Positions 8,403 through 16,930 of a stretch of 48,149 nucleotides of DNA are shown here, in pieces. Made by a program: the position numbers and the translations under genes. Position 1 is the first letter of the stretch, and the number at the start of each line of letters is the position of its first letter. Source of the DNA: Bacteroidales bacterium (GTDB lineage: Bacteria; Bacteroidota; Bacteroidia; Bacteroidales; UBA932); contig JAEEHS010000053.1 in NCBI GenBank assembly GCA_016281015.1, forward strand, positions 1 through 48,149, in the 5' to 3' direction. The notes below the pieces were generated by a model that saw only the letters and a program-made list of their open reading frames with translations, searched no databases and had not been told where the DNA came from.

Positions 8403-9335
8403 CTACTTCAGTTTCAATTTCGCGTGCTGGTGTACGCTGGGCATGTCGGGGGCGAAAGAGAGGATTTCGCGGACGATATCCTCCGGATCATCGTAGATGG
8501 ACAGGAGCAGGTCTTTGTAGTAGCCGCTTTCCATCAGACGCTGGAGGAACGGATAGAGTGGAACGGTTTTCTGCCAGAAGTCTTTGCCGAAGAACACGAT
8601 CGGGCTGGAGACTTCGCAGGTCCTGTAATGGTCCTGTGCCGCCTCCTGAAAGACTTCCTGCAGGGTTCCGGCTGAGCCGGGGGAGAAGATGATGCCACCG
8701 ACCGCGACGGTCAGGATGTTATCTTCCCGGATGCTGTTGTCGAAGTATTTTGCGATGTGGGTGGCAAAAGGTGTGGGCGGTTCATGTCCATAGAGCCAGG
8801 TCGGTATGCCAAGGCTCCGGTACCGGGTCTGCGGGAAGCGTTCCCGGACGCGGAAAGCCGTCGAAAGCCAGCCCTTGTCAGCGAACGTGTCAGCGTCTTG
8901 CAGGATGCGGAGGGCCTCATCCAGCTCATCGTTGCCTCGTCCTGCCATCCAGGCGCCGAAATGGGTCGCTTCCATGGCTCCGGGACCGCCGCCGGAGACC
9001 ATCAGTTTCCCCTTTTCCGTCAGTTTCTTGCTGACGAGGGCCACCTTGCGGAAGGACGGATCGGAGCGTTTCATCGCATGCCCGCCCATCACTCCGACCA
9101 CATCCGAGGGCGCCCATTCGGAAAGGAAACGGAACAGTGCGCTCGAGATGGAATGGTCGTGGAGGGTGCGGGGAAGGGTGACGGAGAGTTCCCGGCTGCG
9201 TTTTCCGTCTTGCACGACGTCGGCATAGACAAGGGCGTCGTAACAAAGGGCATAGGAGTTGTCGTCCTCGGGGTTGAACTTGTCGTAAAGGTCTTCTGCG
9301 GTGTATAATTCCCGCCGGATCTGAAAGCTTTCCAT
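8403..9335 (-). CDS. LOG-family protein (lysine-decarboxylase-like fold)
   Basis: About 310 residues starting MESFQIRRELYTAED. The Rossmann-type LOG fold is recognisable from VSGGGPGAMEATHFG and PGSAGTLQEVFQEA, the latter a variant of PGGxGTxxE with Ser in place of the second Gly. Small LOG proteins hydrolyse cytokinin-type nucleoside monophosphates to ribose-5-phosphate and base; this longer form has an N-terminal extension of about 100 residues and is of unknown substrate. The open frame continues upstream, but ATG at 9335 is preferred: a well-formed promoter lies just upstream and would put the RNA start near 9350, so longer versions would not be transcribed. It diverges from the DJ-1/PfpI gene. 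Confidence 0.78.
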   Translation of the reverse strand: MESFQIRRELYTAEDLYDKFNPEDDNSYALCYDALVYADVVQDGKRSRELSVTLPRTLHDHSISSALFRFLSEWAPSDVVGVMGGHAMKRSDPSFRKVALVSKKLTEKGKLMVSGGGPGAMEATHFGAWMAGRGNDELDEALRILQDADTFADKGWLSTAFRVRERFPQTRYRSLGIPTWLYGHEPPTPFATHIAKYFDNSIREDNILTVAVGGIIFSPGSAGTLQEVFQEAAQDHYRTCEVSSPIVFFGKDFWQKTVPLYPFLQRLMESGYYKDLLLSIYDDPEDIVREILSFAPDMPSVHQHAKLKLK

Positions 9336-9356
9336 AGACAGCGTCGTTGATTGGCT

Positions 9357-9388
9357 CAAAAATAACGAAAAACTGCTCAAATCCCAAA
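9357..9388 (-). promoter_or_regulatory. Promoter of the LOG-family gene
   Basis: Read on the minus strand, TTTG (complement of 9385-9388), exactly 20 bp, then TATTTTTG (complement of 9357-9364): a full match to the Bacteroidota promoter. The leader to the ATG at 9335 would be about 15 nt. On the plus strand the same gap has only a weak TATCTTCG (9399-9406) for the DJ-1-family gene. Confidence 0.6.
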
Positions 9389-9420
9389 GAATTATTTGTA
9401 TCTTCGAAAAAACTCTGATT

Positions 9421-9984
9421 ATGCGTGTATTCATTTTTCTTGCGGACGGCTTCGAAGACATGGAAGCCCTCGCGACCCGGGATGTACTCCTGAGGGGAGG
9501 CGTCGAGGTATGGACCGTCTCCCTGATTGAAGACTGGCAGGTGGATTCTTCCCATGGCGTTACCGTCATCGCAGACCTTTCCTGGCCGGATTTCTGCGCG
9601 GACATCCATGTCGAGCCGGAGGACGTCCTGGTGTTTCCCGGCGGTATGCCCGGCTCGCGGAACCTGGCGGAGAAACAGGAGTTGATGGTCTTGATGCAGG
9701 CCCATTATGCCGCTGGCGGCCGCGTAGCAGCCATTTGTGCGGCACCGGGGCTGGTCCTTTCGCAGCTGGACCATCTGGAAGGGAAGCGTTTTACCTGCTT
9801 CGAGGGTTTCCAGGATGCGCTCATCGCCAAGGGGGCGGTCTTTACACCGGAACCGGCCGTGACAGACGGACAGATGACGACCGGCCGCGGTGCCGGTCAT
9901 GCCGTTGCCTTCGGCCTGGCGATTCTGGAGGCGGTGAAGGGGCCCGAAGCCGTGGCGAAGGTCAAGGCTGGGCTGATGCTCTAG
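9421..9984 (+). CDS. DJ-1/PfpI-family protein
   Basis: A 187-residue cytoplasmic protein of the DJ-1/YajL branch of the PfpI superfamily. The nucleophile elbow AAICAAPG places the reactive cysteine at residue 106, the same number as in human DJ-1, and the conserved acidic partner is Glu12 in DGFEDMEA. A conserved His lies in GRGAGHAVAFG. Members have been linked to oxidative stress protection and glyoxalase-like or deglycase activities, with the physiological reaction disputed. It diverges from the LOG-family gene. Its TAG stop and the TAG stop of the convergent alanine racemase share the palindrome CTAG at 9981-9984. Confidence 0.88.
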   Translation: MRVFIFLADGFEDMEALATRDVLLRGGVEVWTVSLIEDWQVDSSHGVTVIADLSWPDFCADIHVEPEDVLVFPGGMPGSRNLAEKQELMVLMQAHYAAGGRVAAICAAPGLVLSQLDHLEGKRFTCFEGFQDALIAKGAVFTPEPAVTDGQMTTGRGAGHAVAFGLAILEAVKGPEAVAKVKAGLML

Positions 9985-11084
9985 CGGACGACGAGCCGTT
10001 CGATGCGGCGGGGGACGGAGGCGAGGATTTCGTAAGGGATGGTGCCGAGAATGTCGGCAAGTTCCGTCACGCTCGGGTCAGCCCCGAAAATGGTGACCGT
10101 ATCTCCGACTTCGGCAGGAACACCGGTCACGTCCAGCATACACATGTCCATACAGATGTTTCCGATGGTGGGGACGCGCCGGCCGTTGAGGGAGAAGGAG
10201 GCGGCGCCCCGGCCCAGATGACGGTCGATGCCGTCCGCGTAGCCGACGGGAATGGTGGCGATACGCGTTCCGGCATGGGCCTTTCCCCAGCGGCCGTATC
10301 CGACGGTGTCGCCTTCATCGAGCTGCTTGATCTGCAGGATCTTGCATTTGAGCGAGGCGGCGGGGGAGAGTTGGACGCCCGGGAGGGCGCTGACCCCATA
10401 GATGCCAATCCCGAGCCGGACCATGTCGTACTGGTGAGAGGGGAAGCGTTCGATGCCCGCGGAATTGAGGATGTGGCGGAGCGGCTGGTACCCCAGCGCG
10501 GTGATGATCTGCCGGGTGTTCTGTTCGAAAAGTTGGAACTGGCCTTCGGTAAAGGCATCCTCAGCCGGGTCTTCTGCCACGCAAAGGTGGGAGAAAAGGG
10601 ATTTGACCCGCACTTCGGGATGGATCTTCAGAAAGTCCAGCAGGGGAGGAATCTCGCTGGTCATGAAACCCAGGCGATGCATGCCGGTGTCCAGTTTGAT
10701 ATGGACTGGATAGTCTCGGAGCCCCCGGGAGCGCAGTTCAGCGCAAAGCACTTCCAGTGAATAAAGGTTCGGGATACTCGGCTCCAGCCGCCGCTGAATC
10801 ATCTCCGGGAAGAAATCCGTTCCCGAGGTCAGTACGATGATGGGCAGGGAAATACCGTTTTCCCTCAGTTCCAGACCTTCCACGGGATAGGCGACGGCGA
10901 GATAATCCGCCCCGGCGCGCTGCATCATGGCCGCGAACTCGACCGCTCCGTGTCCATAGGCGTTGGCCTTGACGAGTACGAGCAGCTTGGTCTGGGGTTC
11001 CAGCAACGAACGGAAGTAACGGTAATTCCGCTGGCACCCCTTCAGGTCCAGTTCCAGCCGGGAAAAGTCATCTTCACGCATCAT
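9981..11084 (-). CDS. alr: Alanine racemase
   Basis: About 367 residues; a fold-type III PLP enzyme that interconverts L- and D-alanine for peptidoglycan synthesis. The PLP lysine is Lys39 in LVKANAYGHG, GIGIYG follows in the barrel, and the C-terminal domain has IPVGYADGIDRHLG with the conserved catalytic-type Tyr. It is a stand-alone racemase, not the MurF-Alr fusion known in some Bacteroidota. Two adjacent ATGs (11084 and 11081) are possible starts. A TATCTTTG promoter element ends only 6 nt before the first of them, so the mRNA is expected to be leaderless or nearly so, which rules out a longer N-terminus. Confidence 0.9.
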   Translation of the reverse strand: MMREDDFSRLELDLKGCQRNYRYFRSLLEPQTKLLVLVKANAYGHGAVEFAAMMQRAGADYLAVAYPVEGLELRENGISLPIIVLTSGTDFFPEMIQRRLEPSIPNLYSLEVLCAELRSRGLRDYPVHIKLDTGMHRLGFMTSEIPPLLDFLKIHPEVRVKSLFSHLCVAEDPAEDAFTEGQFQLFEQNTRQIITALGYQPLRHILNSAGIERFPSHQYDMVRLGIGIYGVSALPGVQLSPAASLKCKILQIKQLDEGDTVGYGRWGKAHAGTRIATIPVGYADGIDRHLGRGAASFSLNGRRVPTIGNICMDMCMLDVTGVPAEVGDTVTIFGADPSVTELADILGTIPYEILASVPRRIERLVVR

Positions 11085-11090
11085 AATCCA

Positions 11091-11098
11091 CAAAGATA
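11091..11098 (-). promoter_or_regulatory. -7 element of the alanine racemase promoter
   Basis: The complement reads TATCTTTG, a perfect Bacteroidota -7 element, six bases before the ATG at 11084. No clear TTG is found 19-20 bp upstream, so the -33 element is weak. Confidence 0.45.
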
Positions 11099-11149
11099 CT
11101 CAGTTTTTTTCAGAATCGTATCTGTTTGGAATGAAATAAAGCGTGAGGA

Positions 11150-11935
11150 CTAGTAGGGGAGCAGCGGTAAATGCCGCCTGACGGTGTCGAAAACGCGCTT
11201 GCAGTTCTCGGGGGTATTGGCGGCAATGACGAGGGAGGGTTTCCTCGGAGAAGGCGTCTTCCCGTCAAAGCTGACGACCGTCCCTCCGGCTTCCCGGAGG
11301 ATGAGGGCTGCCGCGGCATAGTCCCATGGCATCAGCCGTATCTCAAAATACAGGTCAGCGAAGCCTCTGGCCATGAGACAGAGTTCGACGGCGGCGCTAC
11401 CCATACGGCGAAAGTCGTTGCACGCCATGTAGAGGTCGTAGATGATGTCCGAACAGGTCTTGGCGAACTCCTTCCGATAGGTGGACATGGCGGAAAAGAG
11501 GATGCCCTCCTTGAAAGAACGACCGGACACGTGGATGGGCTTCCCGTTGCAGAAGGCGCCCTTTCCCTGTTCGGCGCAGTAGAGTTCTCCGCGCCATGGG
11601 CTGTAGACGACACCCATCAGCGGCTCCCACTTCCGGAAGAGGGCGACGCTGATGCAGCAGTTCGCATCGGCGCGGGCGTAGTTGGCCGTCCCGTCGATGG
11701 GGTCGATGATCCAGACGTATTCGTGGTCGAGGTCTTCCAGATCTTCCTCCTCGCAGAGGAAGCCGCTCCCGGGAAGAAGGGCTGAGAGCCGTTCCGTCAG
11801 GAAATCCTGCACGGCGAGGTCGGAGGTCGTGACGATGTTTTCGACCGTCCCTTTTTCTTTCACGGAGAATCCTTCCCGGACCATCAGGCGGGATGCCTCC
11901 TGGACAATATGGGAAATGCTTTCAAGTTCGATCAT
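11150..11935 (-). CDS. Inositol-monophosphatase-family protein (SuhB/CysQ-like)
   Basis: About 261 residues starting MIELESISHIVQEAS. It carries the three metal-site motifs of the lithium-sensitive phosphatase family: the Glu in GFLCEEE, IDPIDGTANYA, and MPWDYAAAALILREAGG. Members dephosphorylate inositol phosphates, 3'-phosphoadenosine phosphates or fructose-1,6-bisphosphate; the motifs fit a SuhB-type inositol monophosphatase best but do not prove the substrate. Cytoplasmic, no signal. It is divergent from the C26-family gene, with about 108 bp between, and lies 65 nt upstream of alr on the same strand, so co-transcription with alr is possible although alr has its own -7 element. Confidence 0.85.
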   Translation of the reverse strand: MIELESISHIVQEASRLMVREGFSVKEKGTVENIVTTSDLAVQDFLTERLSALLPGSGFLCEEEDLEDLDHEYVWIIDPIDGTANYARADANCCISVALFRKWEPLMGVVYSPWRGELYCAEQGKGAFCNGKPIHVSGRSFKEGILFSAMSTYRKEFAKTCSDIIYDLYMACNDFRRMGSAAVELCLMARGFADLYFEIRLMPWDYAAAALILREAGGTVVSFDGKTPSPRKPSLVIAANTPENCKRVFDTVRRHLPLLPY

Positions 11936-11984
11936 GGGATGGGCTGTAATTTTACACAAAAATAGTAAAAAATCTTCAAAGAGT

Positions 11985-12015
11985 TTTGATAATAACTGAT
12001 ACTTACTTACCTTTG
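11985..12015 (+). promoter_or_regulatory. Promoter of the C26-family lipoprotein gene
   Basis: TTTG at 11985-11988, 19-bp spacer, TACCTTTG at 12008-12015: a full Bacteroidota promoter. The RNA would start near 12022, about 22 nt before the ATG at 12044. Confidence 0.6.
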
Positions 12016-12043
12016 AAACCGGATTCTGCTACCCCTCTTTTAG

Positions 12044-12799
12044 ATGAAACCGTTTTTGTTGCTTATACTGTCCCTGTCAATCATGACAGCTGTTGGTTCC
12101 TGCAGGAATCAGGCGGCGCCGCTGATCGGTATCAGTTGCGGCCGCAGTGAGACCGGATCCGTCAGACTCTCCTCTGCTTACACCGATGCCATCGTCCGCG
12201 CCGGAGGTATTCCCGTCGTCCTTCCCATCATTGACGACCAGGTCCTGGCCGAGCGTCTGCTTGCCAAGGTGGACGGCGTCGTCTTTTCCGGCGGTCCGGA
12301 TATCGATCCGGCCGAGTATGGGGAGGAGGTATGGAACGGGACGGTAATAATCGATGCGGTCCGTGACCGCAGTGACCTGCTGCTTGCCCGCGCGGCACTC
12401 TCTTCGGGCAAGCCAGTCCTGGCGATCTGCCGCGGCGAACAACTGATGAACGTCGTGCTCGGCGGCACACTGTATCAGGACATCCCGACCCAGGTCGACA
12501 CGTTAATCAAGCACTCGGGCTTTGACCACAGAATCGGCATTGAAAAGGGGAGCGTCCTCTACCAAATCTTCGGCCAGGACTCCCTGACCGTCAATTCCTC
12601 CCATCATCAGGCCGTGAAAGACCCTGCTCCTGGCATCCGTATCTCCGCCTACGCTCCTGACGGCGTCGTTGAGGCCTATGAATATGAGCATGTCCTCTCC
12701 GTCCAGTTCCATCCTGAAAGACTGGTCCAAAAAGACAGCTCCTGGCTCGCTCTATTCCGCTATTTTATCGGTCTTGCTTCCCCTCGCTCCGGACGATAA
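12044..12799 (+). CDS. Gamma-glutamyl-gamma-aminobutyrate hydrolase-like (peptidase C26) lipoprotein
   Basis: A 251-residue class I glutamine-amidotransferase-like enzyme. The triad is visible: Cys in LAICRGEQLMN, and His and Glu in VQFHPERL, with VNSSHHQAVKD as the family's substrate-side motif and VFSGGPDIDP in the first half. PuuD-type relatives cleave gamma-glutamyl amides such as gamma-glutamyl-GABA. The E. coli enzyme is cytoplasmic, but this one begins with a signal peptide and a lipobox ending at Cys20 (TAVGSC), so it should act in the periplasm or at the outer membrane, on peptides or gamma-glutamyl compounds from outside. It has its own promoter and is convergent with the DUF6935-type gene. 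Confidence 0.86.
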   Translation: MKPFLLLILSLSIMTAVGSCRNQAAPLIGISCGRSETGSVRLSSAYTDAIVRAGGIPVVLPIIDDQVLAERLLAKVDGVVFSGGPDIDPAEYGEEVWNGTVIIDAVRDRSDLLLARAALSSGKPVLAICRGEQLMNVVLGGTLYQDIPTQVDTLIKHSGFDHRIGIEKGSVLYQIFGQDSLTVNSSHHQAVKDPAPGIRISAYAPDGVVEAYEYEHVLSVQFHPERLVQKDSSWLALFRYFIGLASPRSGR

Positions 12800-12820
12800 G
12801 TCGGCATAAGTAGCGTTTTA

Positions 12821-13447
12821 TTATCTCCAGGGGTCGTCGGCGGCCGGAGTGCGGATGTCGGCGAGGAAGGTGATTTCGTTATAGAACCACTCTCCGGTGC
12901 TTTCTTTCTTGCGAAGTTTGATGGGACGGGGATTGTCCGAACCGCCCGAAGTCAGATAAAGTGTCGCATAACCGCCGCTCTGGAAGGAATAGGGGTTGGA
13001 CGTCACTTTGACGATATAAGGCTTGGAAGGGGTGTAGTTGTTGGCGGGCGTGGCTCCGGAGAAGAAGGAGCGTACCTTATAGAATTTTCCTCTCAAGCGT
13101 TCGCCGAGGAACTGCTTCTCATATCCGGACAGGGTGTTCGGACCATTGAGGTATTCAAGCATCTCCATGCAGGCTGCATTATTGCTCTCGTACTGCATCA
13201 GGGCGGCGACGACCAGGGCGGAAGTCACATAGGGATCGGTGATGTCAACCCCGGACAGGTCGCTGACGCTGGTCGGCAGTTTTGTGAGGGTGACGCTTTC
13301 TGTGTTAACTCCCTTGGCCACCCGGATTCCGAGGGCACCGGACGAGGAAGAGCTTGCGTTTGAGGAAGAAGAACTGCCGGTGGAGGCAAGAATTCCGCAA
13401 CTGCATGCGAGCAGTGTGGCAAGAGCGAAGAAGACGAACTTTTTCAT
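12821..13447 (-). CDS. DUF6935-type lipoprotein
   Basis: About 208 residues. The precursor starts MKKFVFFALATLLACSCG, a lipoprotein signal, followed by a serine-rich stretch at about residues 22-37 that probably works as a flexible tether. The globular part contains ALMQYESNNAACMEMLEYL, NGPNTLSGYEKQFLGERL, FFSGATPANNYTPSKPY, NPRPIKLRKK and a DPW ending. These are features I associate with the Bacteroidales family DUF6935, whose function is not known. The start at 13447 is set by the promoter upstream, which excludes the longer frame. It is not clearly in an operon with the fimbrillin-like gene behind it, because its promoter lies right at that gene's stop. Confidence 0.68.
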   Translation of the reverse strand: MKKFVFFALATLLACSCGILASTGSSSSSNASSSSSGALGIRVAKGVNTESVTLTKLPTSVSDLSGVDITDPYVTSALVVAALMQYESNNAACMEMLEYLNGPNTLSGYEKQFLGERLRGKFYKVRSFFSGATPANNYTPSKPYIVKVTSNPYSFQSGGYATLYLTSGGSDNPRPIKLRKKESTGEWFYNEITFLADIRTPAADDPWR

Positions 13448-13468
13448 AAAACAAACCTTAGATTGCCT

Positions 13469-13499
13469 CAAAGATATTGAATTTCCTCCAGAAAGTCAA
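13469..13499 (-). promoter_or_regulatory. Promoter of the DUF6935-type gene
   Basis: On the minus strand: TTG (complement of 13497-13499), 20 bp, TATCTTTG (complement of 13469-13476). The transcript would begin near 13462, about 15 nt before the ATG at 13447. Confidence 0.6.
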
Positions 13500-13510
13500 G
13501 TTGTCCCTCA

Positions 13511-16500
13511 TTAGATTGGCTGGTACGTCACGGTGATGCTGCTGATGACTCTGGCATTTCCCGTAAGTCCGGTTCTCAGTACGACCGTACTTGTCTGAGG
13601 ATCCAGTACGCCGGCGTTGTTGTTGGCATACCAGTGTCCGCTGTCGTATGTCCCGCCTCCGCTGTAAAGAGAGATACTTGTGCTGGCGCTCTGGTCGTCG
13701 GAACTGTGGAATTCGAGCTGGATGTCCGCGATGTAGCCCGATGCGATGGAGATGGTCATCTCGCTATACCGGTTGAATACAATCGCCTCGTTGGTCGCTG
13801 AATAGGAAGGATGGTCTCCGGCCGCAATACCATATTTGGCAAAGGATACCGTCACATTGTCGGAAGTAAAGCTCTTCCCTACGATGTCCTCTCCGTCGGT
13901 CCATCCAGCCTGGCCGAAGATGGCTTCCGTGGTATAACCGGCCCTGGCATAGGCAACAGGCCGTACGGAGTATCCATATGCTCGCCCACGGTTCGTATAG
14001 GATTTATAGACGACGGATGTCGAACCGTTTGCGCTGTCGTGGGTGAAAGTCATGGCATAACTGGCCCTTCTCTGGACACTCTCTCCCGGATGGTAAGTCC
14101 AATAGCTGTTTTCGATGTTGTCTCCTTTACTTACATCTGCGGAAGTAAAGTTCATAAAGCCCGCTGCGGGGAAGAAGGTCGTTGCGCTCTGGCTGGCATT
14201 GGTATAGAAGTAGATACCATCGGCATTTGACTCGCTGTACCCATAACTGCTGAAGCCGTCCCAGGTATTGTCCGGCGGAACGCAGTATTTCCTGGGGCTG
14301 GGGTCGTAAACCGTTTTGTGGTTGGGCATTTCGCCGCTTGGATTCTGATAGGCGGTATTCTTCGAATCCCAGAGGTTATTGTAGTTGTTGATGGTCCAGT
14401 CATAATAGCGGTCTCCCCAGTACGAACTCTTGTCATACATGATGTTGTTGGGGTGCTTGATGGACACGTGCACATATCCGTCGTTGTCTTTCGGGGTGGC
14501 CGTTCCTTCCGTCAGCGGGTCTTTCCGGCCCCACTGGTAAAACGTGCTCCATCCTTGGGTGGAAGTAATCTCTTCCTCTCGCTGTTTTACGGTGAGGGTA
14601 TGAGCCGAATACAGGCCCTCTTTCTGGGTACTGGCAAAGCGCAGGATGGCCTGACGGGCACCATAGTATTGTCCCTTATTCGTGTCGACCCATCCGAGAT
14701 TCACAGGAAGGATGTTATAATCCGACGTTCCGTTGTTGATGGTGACCGGCGTCATGTCCTGGTCCGTAATCCAGATCTGCCAGCTCCACATGACATTGCC
14801 GTACTGGTCCATGGTCGCAAGGAGCGCATTGCCGGGGCGGATGTTGTTTTCGTCGACATGGAACACCAGATAGCGTTCGTTGCCGCTTCCGGTCTCAAGG
14901 GAGAGGTTGTCAATCACGGTGACTCCTGCGGCATCGCCCCAGTTCCGGTGTGAGGTCAGCATCTGATTCTGCGTATCATCCCAGTAGGAGTACTTCTCCC
15001 AGTGGATGCGGAATTGGTTCGTTCTGGCCGCATTCAGCCAGGGTCTGGTCGAGACCAGGTGGATAGAGGACTCCGTTCCACTGCTGTTGGGGAAAGGGCA
15101 GATAAATTCGTTGAGGTGCCCGGTCCCGGTCTTTCCGCTGTAGCTGTCCGCTACCCGGGTGCCGTTTTCAATGGCGTTGCCGAAAACCAGCGGTATTTTG
15201 TAGTAGCCCGGTCCCGAAATGATATAGGTATTGGCTGTCGTGCGGGAGGCCTCCATCTGACGGGTGGTGAATTGATAACGGGACAGGTCGACCGCCGTCG
15301 CCTGCGTGCTGTGGTCGACGACTGTTACGCCGTCAGCGGCATATACTTTTCCTTCGCGGAGCCGCTGCTCGTGTGAAGTAACTTCCTGTGGATCCACACT
15401 CTTGCGGAAGGTGCGGGTGAGCGATGTCGTAGCTTCTGCTGCAGATTCGGATGTGAGCGGGAAACCACCAAGCCAGCTGTACTCCGGATCGGACAGGACG
15501 GAGGACAGGTCGACCCAGTTACCGCCCACCTGAATCTGGGTTTTCCAGCCTGAGGCCGCACTGGCTCCGGCGATGGTCCTGTAACTCTCCACGACAAACT
15601 CCTGGTCGGTGTAATGGCCCTGGTATGAATAAGAAAGTTCCACAGGATCCACGTCGAGCACATAGCTGATCTCCGGCAGTCCGATATTGTTCAGGTTGTG
15701 CTTGTCGCCTCCATGGAAAGTGAGGAACTGGCCGAGATTGTCTTTTATTTCCAGGCTGGCCGTTCCGTTTTCCGTGGAGTTGACGCTGAGAGTCAGCCCG
15801 GTAATATCTTCAGGGATGGCGAACAGGGCTACCGTAAGGCTTTCATTCACCCCCAATTCATAGCCGGTCCCGCTGAAATTCGCTTCGATGGTGGAGTTGT
15901 CGTCCGTCCGTGCATAATCATTCTTGCCGACAAACACAGTCGTGCCTCCGGGAAGATGGTATCCATAGGTGTATGTCCGGACATTCGCCGGACTGAGGCT
16001 GGCCTTGTATGTGCCGGTAAGCGGTGACTGCGTGGAGGACAGGCGGATGTTCCTGACGTGCATGGTGCCGGTCGTCGTGTTCTTGACCGTTACGTAGAAG
16101 GTCGTCACGATGGGCGTGAAAGACAGGGTCACGCTTCCGGTCTCGTATAACTGGCCGGTTGCTGCGGCGGTCATATAAGCCAGATTCATGTCGGCATAAT
16201 AATCCCGTCCGATTTCGTTCGTCTTCGCACTCTGGAAAGACTGATCCTGAGGCAGTACGGCGGTGACGACGTTTTGATCCATGGCGACTCCTGCCTGGAC
16301 GCCGGTCTCGCCGGGAACGGGATACATGGAGTAAAATACATGCGTCTGCGTTTCGCCCCATTTCATGCTGGTGCCGTCCGTCCCGATGGTCCCCGCATGG
16401 ACGGTTCCGCTCTTGTCGGTCCCGGTGACACTGTAATCGCTGTAGCCGTTGGTGGTCGTGGCAGCGGAGGCTTCCGCGCAGTAGATGCGGATACGGTCCC

Positions 16501-16708
16501 CGGAAACCCAATTGACGCGTTCCATGTTCTGGGCATTGGTTACACCGGAATAAGTGGTCTTCGTCAAGGAGCGGCCTTCACTGGATGTACCGAAAATGAT
16601 GTTTTCACCGGGAATATGGGCTCCGGCAGAAAGGTCCCCCTCCTTGCGGCATGAGCACAGGGCAATCAGTCCTGCGGCGAGGATGACAGCATACTTTCTC
16701 ATTTCCAT
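13511..16708 (-). CDS. Large fimbrillin-like surface lipoprotein
   Basis: A 1,065-residue lipoprotein with lipobox ALCSC near residue 20. The first 330 residues resemble the fimbrillin family of Bacteroidales (MERVNWVSGDRIRIYC, strand-rich, AGVAMDQNVVTAVLPQDQ). The middle (about 350-700) is strand-rich and Ig-like. From about 720 there is YQWGRKDPLTEG, later SPRKYCVPPDNTWDGF and RAYGYSVRPVAYARAG, the layout of the Fibrobacter-type major paralogous domain common in Bacteroidota surface proteins; the final 120 residues form another beta-rich domain. A surface adhesin or fimbria-associated role is likely but its partner is unknown. The ATG at 16702 overlaps the TGA of the small gene upstream and may be the real start; 16708 is the alternative. 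Confidence 0.72.
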   Translation of the reverse strand: MEMRKYAVILAAGLIALCSCRKEGDLSAGAHIPGENIIFGTSSEGRSLTKTTYSGVTNAQNMERVNWVSGDRIRIYCAEASAATTTNGYSDYSVTGTDKSGTVHAGTIGTDGTSMKWGETQTHVFYSMYPVPGETGVQAGVAMDQNVVTAVLPQDQSFQSAKTNEIGRDYYADMNLAYMTAAATGQLYETGSVTLSFTPIVTTFYVTVKNTTTGTMHVRNIRLSSTQSPLTGTYKASLSPANVRTYTYGYHLPGGTTVFVGKNDYARTDDNSTIEANFSGTGYELGVNESLTVALFAIPEDITGLTLSVNSTENGTASLEIKDNLGQFLTFHGGDKHNLNNIGLPEISYVLDVDPVELSYSYQGHYTDQEFVVESYRTIAGASAASGWKTQIQVGGNWVDLSSVLSDPEYSWLGGFPLTSESAAEATTSLTRTFRKSVDPQEVTSHEQRLREGKVYAADGVTVVDHSTQATAVDLSRYQFTTRQMEASRTTANTYIISGPGYYKIPLVFGNAIENGTRVADSYSGKTGTGHLNEFICPFPNSSGTESSIHLVSTRPWLNAARTNQFRIHWEKYSYWDDTQNQMLTSHRNWGDAAGVTVIDNLSLETGSGNERYLVFHVDENNIRPGNALLATMDQYGNVMWSWQIWITDQDMTPVTINNGTSDYNILPVNLGWVDTNKGQYYGARQAILRFASTQKEGLYSAHTLTVKQREEEITSTQGWSTFYQWGRKDPLTEGTATPKDNDGYVHVSIKHPNNIMYDKSSYWGDRYYDWTINNYNNLWDSKNTAYQNPSGEMPNHKTVYDPSPRKYCVPPDNTWDGFSSYGYSESNADGIYFYTNASQSATTFFPAAGFMNFTSADVSKGDNIENSYWTYHPGESVQRRASYAMTFTHDSANGSTSVVYKSYTNRGRAYGYSVRPVAYARAGYTTEAIFGQAGWTDGEDIVGKSFTSDNVTVSFAKYGIAAGDHPSYSATNEAIVFNRYSEMTISIASGYIADIQLEFHSSDDQSASTSISLYSGGGTYDSGHWYANNNAGVLDPQTSTVVLRTGLTGNARVISSITVTYQPI

Positions 16709-16872
16709 TCTGTGTTAAAGGATGAGGGATCGGAAAAATCATGGTTGACCGTTTGCTGGCCGGCGGTGTCCACTTCCAGTCGTTTTTCGACCACCGACCC
16801 TGCCAGGAAGGGGACTTCGATTTCAACCATTACTCTCTTGAGTATTACCGGGGCGTTGTAATACTTTTTCAT
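16699..16872 (-). CDS. Small 57-residue protein encoded directly upstream of the fimbrillin-like gene
   Basis: Begins MKKYYNAPVILKRVMVEIEV, continues PFLAGS, and ends FNTEWK. No signal peptide is seen. Short proteins of this pattern (MKK-Y-x-P start, hydrophobic-basic stretch, LAGS in the middle, acidic tail) often precede fimbrillin-like genes in Bacteroidales; their function is not known. The stop overlaps the second ATG of the downstream gene (ATGA, 16699-16702), so the two genes are probably translationally coupled. The reading frame has ordinary coding character and is the first gene behind the promoter region at 16931-16966. Too short to be sure it is stable, but position and pattern support a real gene. 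Confidence 0.62.
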   Translation of the reverse strand: MKKYYNAPVILKRVMVEIEVPFLAGSVVEKRLEVDTAGQQTVNHDFSDPSSFNTEWK

Positions 16873-16930
16873 CAATTGTTCATTTTATATACCAAATCCA
16901 GCCTGCCTCTGCAGGTCTGCAATTAAACCG

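Noticed and set aside
9336..9605. Longer N-terminus for the LOG-family protein
   Set aside because: It would begin upstream of a well-formed promoter for this gene and overlap the DJ-1-family gene in antisense; the added residues are Ser/Thr/Arg-rich without a domain.
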